In this document: positions 1-4,817 of the stretch, one piece after another
Layout: each line of letters opens with the position of its first letter
Position numbering within the stretch: position 1 is the stretch's first letter
Source: Bacillota bacterium
GTDB lineage: Bacteria; Bacillota; Clostridia; Lachnospirales; Lachnospiraceae
Reading direction: 5' to 3'
Length of the DNA: 5,730 nucleotides
Assembly (NCBI GenBank): GCA_023428885.1
Contig: JAEYWQ010000202.1
Span: forward strand, 1-5,730
The notes under the pieces: generated by a model
What the model was told of the DNA's origin: nothing
The model's input: only the letters and a program-made list of their open reading frames with translations
Database searches by the model: none
Position numbers and translations under genes: made by a program

Positions 1-20
1 TAACAGGAGGTCACATTATT

Positions 21-1238
21 ATGCTTGATGCATTATCTATCTTGCAGGAAGCTTATGAATGTGGTATCTTGGATGCAACAGAAGTCGCAATAAAAATAAA
101 TATGACCAAAGAAAACTATGTAAAAGAGCGTCATCCATATTCTATTAGCTCCCGTAAGGATGGACGTTTTATAACCACCGTAAGGAAAGAAGACGAGGAA
201 AGACAGCAGATAGCCGCACCATCGTATGTAGAACTGATTAGTAAGCTTTATGATTATTACAATGACCGTAAACGTGATTATACTATCAACGATTTATACG
301 AAATGTGGGTAGAAAAGCGAGGAATGCAGTCTGTAGAAGGTACTATCGATATTAAGACTGTCAAACGGGATGAGCAACATTGGCGTAAGTATTATGCTGA
401 TAATAAGCTTGTCACGATTCCCATTAAGAAAATTACAACCAAAATGCTAAATGATTTTCTGAATGATTCCATTACCACATTTAAGTTTTCCAGAAAAGAA
501 TTTAACAACATGAAAACAATCTTAAATGCAGTCTTTCAGATTGCATTGGATAAGGAACTTCTATCGGTAAATCCACTTCTTAACGTACATACAGATGTTA
601 AGTTCCGCTCCATTCAAAAGAAAAAAGATGGTTCCAGGCTATATCTTGAAAAAGAAAAAGACCCCCTTGAAGAATTTCTCTATCAGAAAGGGACTATGGA
701 AGCCTATACGATTCTAATGGATTTCCAAATCGGTACAAGGATAGGTGAACTGGTTGTCCTTGAGAAGGAAGATATGCAGGATGATGAAGTCTATATTCAT
801 AAGATGGAGATTGTGGACGAGGAATTAGTAGACGGAACATATATCCGCAAAGGCTATAAGGTTGTGGAATATGTGAAACATGATATTTCCTCTGGCTATC
901 GGACCATTCCTTTATCAAAAAAGGCAAAAAAGATTCTGGAAGAGGTAAAAAAGCTTTCACCTGACAGTAGGTACCTGTTTACACAGTCTAACGGTAAAAG
1001 AATGACGAGCAGAAGCTTCAACTACTGGTTGGAGAAGTACTGCAGAGAAGCAGGTGTACCGTTTAAGAGCAGCCATTGTATCCGAAGAGCCTTTGCTAGT
1101 CGGTTGTATGCAGAGGGCATGCCTTTAGAGGAAATTAGTGTGTATATGGGCCATGAGGATACCGATACAACGAAAGGCTATATCTACAATTACAACGAAA
1201 TTGAAAAGAATCGTGCCTTTATGGACAAGGCATTATAG
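21..1238 (+). CDS. Tyrosine recombinase (site-specific integrase) of an integrative element
   Basis: A 405-residue tyrosine recombinase that would cut and rejoin DNA at the element's attachment sites, probably in the adjacent tRNA-Gly. Seen in the sequence: the catalytic set R240 (in GTRIGEL), K287 (in the hairpin before YRTIPL), H352 and R355 (HCIRR), H378 (MGHEDTDTTKG) and the nucleophile Y387 (TTKGY). Residues about 85-190 fit the helical core-binding domain and about 225-400 the catalytic domain. The short N-terminus, with SSRKDGRF at 43-50, resembles the arm-binding region of Firmicutes integrases. The length equals that of Tn916 Int, though sequence similarity to it looks distant. The start is set by AGGAGG at 5-10, ten bases before the ATG; TAA at 1-3 could end an upstream gene such as an excisionase, but this cannot be seen. 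The gene points at the 3' end of the tRNA-Gly gene, the usual order for tRNA-integrating elements. An odd detail is Arg where many relatives have His after the second catalytic Arg. Confidence 0.95.
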   Translation: MLDALSILQEAYECGILDATEVAIKINMTKENYVKERHPYSISSRKDGRFITTVRKEDEERQQIAAPSYVELISKLYDYYNDRKRDYTINDLYEMWVEKRGMQSVEGTIDIKTVKRDEQHWRKYYADNKLVTIPIKKITTKMLNDFLNDSITTFKFSRKEFNNMKTILNAVFQIALDKELLSVNPLLNVHTDVKFRSIQKKKDGSRLYLEKEKDPLEEFLYQKGTMEAYTILMDFQIGTRIGELVVLEKEDMQDDEVYIHKMEIVDEELVDGTYIRKGYKVVEYVKHDISSGYRTIPLSKKAKKILEEVKKLSPDSRYLFTQSNGKRMTSRSFNYWLEKYCREAGVPFKSSHCIRRAFASRLYAEGMPLEEISVYMGHEDTDTTKGYIYNYNEIEKNRAFMDKAL

Positions 1239-1245
1239 CAGTCCC

Positions 1246-1254
1246 AGTACGTAA
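1246..1254 (+). repeat. Single copy of the AGTACGTAA motif downstream of left integrase
   Basis: AGTACGTAA lies eight bases after the integrase stop codon. The same motif (as TTACGTACT on the plus strand) occurs twice, 11 bp apart, at the equivalent place next to the right integrase. It is a candidate protein-binding site in the end region of the element. That role is inferred only from its conservation and position. Confidence 0.5.
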
Positions 1255-1262
1255 AAGGATGT

Positions 1263-1282
1263 TGCACACATCCTGCACACAT
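1263..1282 (+). repeat. Twin TGCACACAT direct repeats, candidate integrase arm sites (left)
   Basis: Two perfect copies of TGCACACAT sit at 1263-1271 and 1274-1282, with starts 11 bp apart, about one helical turn. The same pair with the same spacing occurs in the right arm. They lie between the integrase gene and the tRNA gene, where tyrosine recombinases of this kind commonly have arm-type binding sites. Binding by this integrase or by an excisionase is inferred. Confidence 0.6.
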
Positions 1283-1295
1283 TATTTTTAGACAC

Positions 1296-1332
1296 AAAAA
1301 AACAGGAAAGCTTGATTTTACTAGCTTTCCTG
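1296..1332 (-). terminator. Rho-independent terminator of the left tRNA-Gly gene
   Basis: A 10-bp stem pairs 1303-1312 (CAGGAAAGCT) with 1323-1332 around a 10-nt loop. On the minus strand it is followed by seven T's (plus-strand A's at 1296-1302). It starts 14 bases after the tRNA discriminator base, so it should end the tRNA transcript. The same stem and T tract occur in the right arm, which suggests that it belongs to the inserted element and not to each tRNA locus. It may weakly stop integrase transcripts too, but the plus-strand side has only four T's. Confidence 0.85.
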
Positions 1333-1345
1333 CACTTTTCCATTA

Positions 1346-1417
1346 AGCACGAGACGGGATTCGAACCCGCGACCCTCGCCTTGGCAAGGCGATACTCCAC
1401 CACTGAGCCACTCGTGC
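1346..1417 (-). tRNA. tRNA-Gly (GCC), left copy
   Basis: Read on the minus strand, the gene folds into a full cloverleaf. The acceptor stem is GCACGAG/CTCGTGC and the D stem GCTC/GAGT. The anticodon stem TCGCC/GGCGA encloses the loop TTGCCAA, giving anticodon GCC for glycine. The T arm carries TTCGAAT. Total length is 72 nt including discriminator U, which is normal for glycine tRNA, and the 3' CCA is not encoded. It has its own promoter, leader hairpin and terminator. The sequence is identical to the right copy. It is probably the attachment site of the element carrying the left integrase. Confidence 0.97.
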
Positions 1418-1429
1418 ATTTGATATGCT

Positions 1430-1443
1430 GCGTTAACCAACGC
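1430..1443 (-). other. Leader hairpin of the left pre-tRNA-Gly
   Basis: On the minus strand GCGTT pairs with AACGC across a four-base loop, 12 bases before the mature tRNA and just downstream of the predicted transcription start. The right tRNA has a hairpin of different sequence at the same place. It may help 5' processing or shield the leader; this is inference. Confidence 0.5.
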
Positions 1444-1450
1444 AAGAGTT

Positions 1451-1479
1451 ATAATACATGAAAAAAGATCATTTGTCAA
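1451..1479 (-). promoter_or_regulatory. Promoter of the left tRNA-Gly gene
   Basis: On the minus strand a perfect -35 TTGACA (plus 1474-1479) and a -10 TATTAT (plus 1451-1456) are separated by 17 bp, the ideal spacing for the housekeeping sigma factor. The motif CTCTTGC (plus 1442-1448) follows at the expected start point and is shared with the right tRNA promoter. The predicted transcript begins about 25 bases before the mature tRNA. Confidence 0.88.
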
Positions 1480-1557
1480 CTACTTATAATAGAATTTACT
1501 TCAAAAGTCTATTTCTGTGAATTGCAAAATTTATTACAACCCCTACAGATGTTCTAG

Positions 1558-1605
1558 GTGGAAGTTATTTATTCAAATATAATAGTGGAAGTTATTCTTT
1601 CAAAT
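1558..1605 (+). repeat. Two near-identical 21-bp direct repeats upstream of the transposase
   Basis: The units at 1558-1578 and 1585-1605 both begin GTGGAAGTTATT and end TTCAAAT. They match at 19 of 21 positions and their starts are 27 bp apart. Their place just upstream of the transposase gene suggests they lie in the left end of the insertion sequence, perhaps as transposase or host-factor binding sites. No function can be shown. Confidence 0.6.
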
Positions 1606-1630
1606 TTATGGTATTCTATTCTTGTGATGC

Positions 1631-1650
1631 TGGTATATAGGAGGATACCA
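1631..1650 (+). promoter_or_regulatory. Ribosome binding site of the transposase, presented in a hairpin loop
   Basis: AGGAGG at 1639-1644 lies eight bases before the ATG at 1653. It is flanked by TGGTAT (1631-1636) and ATACCA (1645-1650), which can pair as a 6-bp stem with the Shine-Dalgarno bases in the 8-nt loop. The site fixes the transposase start. The hairpin could tune translation, but the stem is weak. Confidence 0.6.
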
Positions 1651-1652
1651 TT

Positions 1653-2638
1653 ATGGCTATCAATAAACACTTATCTTTGTCAGATCGTATAATAATTGAA
1701 AAACTACTAACTAATCATTCTTCTTTTAAATCTATAGGTAGAGAATTAAATAGAGACTGTACGACTATTTCAAAAGAAGTTAGGTCTCATATCATCTTTA
1801 AAAAGGTTGGATGCTTAGGAAATACATTTAATAACTGTCCCCTTCGTTCCTCCTGTTCATTGAAGCACCTTTGCAACGATCCAAACTGCCGAAATAAACG
1901 CTGCCAAAACTGTAGCAAGTGCTATCTCTACTGCAAAGATTATACAAAGCAAGAGTGTTCCCTTCTTCTTTCTCCACCTTATGTTTGTAACGGATGTAAG
2001 AAAAGACCTAGTTGCACATTGGAAAAACATTTATATTCTGCAACGAGTGCTCAAAAAGAATATGAGGAAGTACGTTCAGAATCGCGCTCTGGTATTGCCA
2101 TTTCAGAAGAAACAGTTGCTTATCTTGACTCTGTGATTTCTCCTCTATTGCAAAAAGGACAATCAATTCACCACATCTTTTCCACTAAATTAGATACTAT
2201 TATGCTTTCTGAAAAGTGTATTTATAACTACATTGAGGCTGGTATTTTCACTGCTAGAAACATAGATCTTCCTCGTAAAGTGAGATATCGTACCAGAAAA
2301 AGCAAACATGATTCTTTTAAAGTAGATAAGACATGCCGTATTAATCGTACATATCAAGATTTTCAAATTTTTCAGAATGAATATCCTGATTTACCTTTAG
2401 TGGAATTAGATTCTGTCATAGGTACAATAGGTGGAAAGGTGCTCTTAACCATACACTTTGTTAAATCGCAGTTTATGATTGCCTTCCCAAAGAAACGAAT
2501 AATTCTGCCTCGGTTTCTGATATCTTTGAGAAACTATACTGGGAACTTCACCCTGACATTTTTATGAAACTCTTTCCTGTTCTATTAGCAGACAATGCAT
2601 GTGAATTCTCAAATCCATCTTACACATCAGTTACTTAA
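1653..2638 (+). pseudogene. IS30-family transposase, frameshifted and 3'-truncated
   Basis: This is the remnant of a DDE transposase that would have moved an IS30-type insertion sequence. The N-terminus (HLSLSDRIIIEKLL, then GRELNRDCTTISKEVRSHI) is the helix-turn-helix region typical of IS30 transposases. A cysteine-rich stretch at residues about 54-121 resembles a zinc-binding insertion. The first catalytic Asp is in VELDSVIG, about residue 253, followed by GKVLLTIHF. The zero frame stays open to 2567, but its last ~25 residues are meaningless. The genuine sequence (NNSASVSDIFEKLYWELHPD...VLLADNACEFSNP) resumes in the frame starting at 2498 and stops at TAA 2636-2638. One base lost in the A-rich stretch around 2487-2497 would explain this. 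The expected ADNG, around the second catalytic Asp, reads ADNA. The region with the catalytic Glu and the rest of the C-terminus is missing. It is certainly non-functional. Confidence 0.88.
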
Positions 2639-2746
2639 TAAAATAATATATCGAATATTCACACATTTCATCTGGTGATTTACGCTTTTGCTAATGGTAT
2701 TTCAACCTTGTTTATGATATACTATCAGCTAAATAAGGGGGTATTT
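2639..2746 (+). promoter_or_regulatory. Upstream region of the GH2 gene with an extended -10 promoter
   Basis: TGATATACT at 2715-2723 is an extended -10 (TG, one base, TATACT). No convincing -35 sits 16-18 bp upstream, as expected for this promoter type. Transcription would start near 2730, just ahead of the ribosome binding site. The 70 bases before it are AT-rich and hold the unplaced junction where the insertion-sequence remnant ends. No operator or riboswitch is recognised. Confidence 0.5.
2735..2741 (+). promoter_or_regulatory. Ribosome binding site choosing the GH2 start at 2747
   Basis: AAGGGGG lies five bases before the ATG at 2747. The in-frame ATG 72 bases further upstream (2675) has no such site and precedes the likely promoter, so the downstream start is preferred. 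Confidence 0.75.
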
Positions 2747-4504
2747 ATGGGGCTTAAAACTTCTTTTTCTGAAAATCTATCTTTTGAACATCCTTTGCAA
2801 GAATATCCTAGACCAACATTACAACGTGATAGCTATATAAATTTAAATGGATACTGGGATTATGCAATTACCAATGATAAGAAGATGCCGCATGCATTTG
2901 ATGGACAGATTGTTGTTCCCTTCTCACCAGAAAGTGATCTCTCAGGTGTGAATCGCAAATTACTACCATCGCAATTTTTGTGGTATCATAGAACAATTCA
3001 TGATCCAAGATCTGATATGAGTGAGAGAGTATTGCTTCAGTTTGGAGCTGTTGATCAGTACTGTGGAGTCTATATTAACAAGAGACTTGTTGTAAAGCAC
3101 ATGGGTGGTTACCTTCCATTTCATGCCGATATCACTGATTTCTTAACAGAAGGCGAGAATGACCTTATGGTTCTTGTTCGCGATGTTAGCGATACTTCAT
3201 ATCATTCTCGTGGCAAGCAAAAGCTTAAAAATAGTGGTATGTTTTATACCGCTCAAAGTGGTATCTGGCAGACAGTATTTATGGAATGTGTACCAGTTAC
3301 TTATATTCAATCCATAAAAATAACTCCTCAATATGATGACAGTACCGTAGACATTCAATTAGCAATTGGTGGGACTCCTACTAATGAGAACATGGTTGGA
3401 AGGATAACAATTCATGATGATGTCGGTTCCTTTTATGAGCTATTTGACTTAGATGCTCATACGATTATTCCACTTCCAAATTTTAAGAGTTGGTCACCAG
3501 AACATCCATTTTTATATCAAGCGACCATTACCTACGGAAGGGATACTGTACATACTTACTTTGCCATGCGTAAGATAGCTACAAGTGCAGACGATAAGGG
3601 TATCATGCGTATTTATCTAAATAATCGACCGTATTTTCAAAATGGTCTTCTTGATCAAGGATACTGGCCAGAATCCTTATACACGGCTCCTTCCGATGAA
3701 GCACTAATTTATGATATTGTTACTGCAAAGTCTCTTGGTTTTAATCTCTTAAGAAAACATGCCAAGATTGAACCTGAACGATGGTATTATCACTGTGACC
3801 GCTTGGGAATGTTAGTATGGCAGGATATGGTCAATGGCGGCTCAAAATACCATTCATGGTTTGTTACTTATTTCCCAACCATTTTCCCGAAGCTAGCCAC
3901 CTTAGTCAATGATAACAATTATCACCTTTCCTCTCGTACCAGTAAGGCAGGTAGACAAGAATTTGCTCGTGAAACTGAGCAAATGATTACTCATCTATAT
4001 CACCATCCTTGTATTGTTATGTGGGTACCTTTTAATGAAGGTTGGGGGCAGTTTGATACTGTTACCATTACTAAGAAGATTCAACGTTTAGACCCTACGC
4101 GACTGGTTGATTCATCGAGCGGCTGGTTTGATCAAAAGTGCGGGGATGTCCGAAGTTTACACATCTATTTTACAGCGATGAAATTTCGTCCTGAGAAACG
4201 GGCTGTAGTCCTATCGGAATTTGGTGGTTATACACTTCGGGTACCTGATCACACTTATAGTGATTCTACCTATGGCTATCGTCATTATAAGAGTAAAGAA
4301 GACCTGACGAATGCAATTGTTGCAACTTATGAGAAAAAATTGCTGCCAGGTATTCAAAATGGGTTATGTGCAACTGTCTATACTCAAGTTTCTGATATTG
4401 AAGAAGAAATCAACGGTCTCATGACTTATGATCGCAAAATATTAAAAGTAGATACTGATAAAATCAAAGAAATCAATGAAAGACTCAATAACCAGCTATT
4501 GTAA
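2747..4504 (+). CDS. Glycoside hydrolase family 2 protein (beta-galactosidase-like), cytoplasmic
   Basis: A retaining glycosidase of family GH2, 585 residues from the chosen start. Positions 1-180 form the sugar-binding jelly-roll domain, with WYHRT at 79-83 and SGIWQTVF at 171-178, both family hallmarks. An immunoglobulin-like domain follows to about 280, then the catalytic TIM barrel. The catalytic acid/base is E431 in FNEGWG and the nucleophile is E491 in LSEFGG. The stretch at about 334-361, with a Lys-His pair and LVWQD, also fits the family. No signal peptide or membrane segment is present, so it should act in the cytoplasm on imported oligosaccharides or glycosides. At 585 residues it is much shorter than E. 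coli LacZ (about 1,020) and lacks the extra C-terminal domains. The substrate is uncertain: beta-galactoside is the usual label, but GH2 also includes beta-glucuronidases and beta-mannosidases. It stands alone, with no transporter or regulator beside it, and looks intact. The extended upstream start at 2675 (609 residues) is less likely. Confidence 0.92.
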   Translation: MGLKTSFSENLSFEHPLQEYPRPTLQRDSYINLNGYWDYAITNDKKMPHAFDGQIVVPFSPESDLSGVNRKLLPSQFLWYHRTIHDPRSDMSERVLLQFGAVDQYCGVYINKRLVVKHMGGYLPFHADITDFLTEGENDLMVLVRDVSDTSYHSRGKQKLKNSGMFYTAQSGIWQTVFMECVPVTYIQSIKITPQYDDSTVDIQLAIGGTPTNENMVGRITIHDDVGSFYELFDLDAHTIIPLPNFKSWSPEHPFLYQATITYGRDTVHTYFAMRKIATSADDKGIMRIYLNNRPYFQNGLLDQGYWPESLYTAPSDEALIYDIVTAKSLGFNLLRKHAKIEPERWYYHCDRLGMLVWQDMVNGGSKYHSWFVTYFPTIFPKLATLVNDNNYHLSSRTSKAGRQEFARETEQMITHLYHHPCIVMWVPFNEGWGQFDTVTITKKIQRLDPTRLVDSSSGWFDQKCGDVRSLHIYFTAMKFRPEKRAVVLSEFGGYTLRVPDHTYSDSTYGYRHYKSKEDLTNAIVATYEKKLLPGIQNGLCATVYTQVSDIEEEINGLMTYDRKILKVDTDKIKEINERLNNQLL

Positions 4505-4523
4505 TAGCTGGTTATTGAGTCTT
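4480..4523 (+). terminator. Perfect 21-bp inverted repeat across the GH2 stop codon
   Basis: Bases 4480-4500 are the exact reverse complement of 4503-4523, separated only by GT. The left arm encodes the last residues of the GH2 enzyme, and its TAA stop (4502-4504) begins in the loop. This would be a very stable RNA hairpin. It lacks a run of T's on the plus strand, so it may end transcription poorly and instead protect the mRNA 3' end. Alternatively it is a palindromic insertion that supplied the stop codon. Confidence 0.6.
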
Positions 4524-4567
4524 AACGTCATATGAAAAGAAGAAATGAAAAAAGTTTTATCTATGGG

Positions 4568-4596
4568 TTGACAATTCACTAATTTCATTGTATCAT
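4568..4596 (+). promoter_or_regulatory. Promoter of the right tRNA-Gly gene
   Basis: A perfect -35 TTGACA (4568-4573) and a -10 TATCAT (4591-4596) are spaced 17 bp apart, followed by CTCTTGC (4599-4605) at the likely start point. The spacing and the start-region motif match the left promoter, but the spacer between the boxes is largely different. The two tRNA loci therefore look like old paralogues and not a recent copy. Confidence 0.9.
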
Positions 4597-4605
4597 ATCT
4601 CTTGC

Positions 4606-4620
4606 ATTAAGAAACTTAAT
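4606..4620 (+). other. Leader hairpin of the right pre-tRNA-Gly
   Basis: ATTAAG pairs perfectly with CTTAAT around an AAA loop, seven bases before the mature tRNA and directly after the conserved CTTGC. It sits where the left leader carries a GC-rich hairpin of unrelated sequence, so the fold is kept while the bases are not. Confidence 0.5.
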
Positions 4621-4627
4621 ACAGTTT

Positions 4628-4699
4628 GCACGAGTGGCTCAGTGGTGGAGTATCGCCTTGCCAAGGCGAGGGTCGCGGGTTCGAATCCCGTCTCGTGCT
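4628..4699 (+). tRNA. tRNA-Gly (GCC), right copy
   Basis: Identical base for base to the left tRNA: 72 nt with discriminator U, anticodon GCC in loop TTGCCAA, T loop TTCGAAT, and no encoded CCA. It is transcribed away from the left copy, so the pair is divergent with 3.2 kb between the 5' ends. Its 3' end faces the right integrase and is the probable attachment site of that element. Confidence 0.97.
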
Positions 4700-4712
4700 T
4701 AATTAAAAGTGG

Positions 4713-4749
4713 CAGGAAAGCTAGTAAAATCAAGCTTTCCTGTTTTTTT
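4713..4749 (+). terminator. Rho-independent terminator of the right tRNA-Gly gene
   Basis: CAGGAAAGCT (4713-4722) pairs with AGCTTTCCTG (4733-4742) as a 10-bp stem with a 10-nt loop, followed by seven T's (4743-4749). It begins 14 bases after the tRNA. Stem, loop and T tract equal those of the left copy, while the few bases between tRNA and stem differ slightly. Confidence 0.88.
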
Positions 4750-4762
4750 GTGTCCAAAAATC

Positions 4763-4782
4763 ATGTGTGCATGATGTGTGCA
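4763..4782 (-). repeat. Twin TGCACACAT direct repeats, candidate integrase arm sites (right)
   Basis: ATGTGTGCA occurs at 4763-4771 and 4774-4782, which is TGCACACAT twice on the integrase strand with starts 11 bp apart. The pair and spacing match the left arm, although the bases around the repeats differ. This pattern supports a binding function for the element's integrase or excisionase. Confidence 0.6.
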
Positions 4783-4790
4783 GCATCCTT

Positions 4791-4812
4791 TTACGTACTT
4801 ATTACGTACTCA
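4791..4812 (-). repeat. 11-bp tandem duplication beside the right integrase stop codon
   Basis: TTACGTACTTA (4791-4801) is followed at once by TTACGTACTCA (4802-4812), a 10-of-11 match. The left arm has one copy of the core motif. The extra unit equals the whole length difference between the two arms and adds about one helical turn between the end of the integrase gene and the twin repeats. Confidence 0.75.
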
Positions 4813-4817
4813 AACCG

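Larger units (their letters stand above)
326..1417 (+). repeat. Left arm of a ~1.1-kb imperfect inverted repeat (integrase + terminator + tRNA-Gly)
   Basis: This stretch matches the reverse complement of 4628-5730. It covers most of the integrase gene, the spacer with its 9-bp repeats and terminator, and the whole tRNA gene. The inner border is exactly the tRNA 5' end. The outer border lies beyond the window because the right copy is cut by the window edge. The tRNA and hairpin stem are identical between arms, while the integrase coding region differs at scattered sites. The arms differ by 11 bp in length, matched by one short tandem duplication in the right arm. Confidence 0.95.
1480..1652. 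other. Intergenic stretch between left tRNA promoter and transposase remnant
   Basis: No coding region or RNA gene is recognised in the first 75 bases, which are AT-rich. The second half holds a spaced direct repeat and the ribosome binding region of the IS30-type remnant, so it probably contains the left end of the old insertion sequence. Its exact end cannot be placed because no matching right terminal repeat is visible. Confidence 0.5.

Noticed and set aside
1558..1605. CRISPR-like repeats
   Set aside because: Only two imperfect units with a 6-bp gap are present, and no cas gene is in the window.
2675..2746. A 24-residue N-terminal extension of the GH2 protein
   Set aside because: It has no ribosome binding site and overlaps the likely extended -10 promoter. 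The ATG at 2747 has AAGGGGG five bases upstream and begins right at the conserved GH2 N-terminus.
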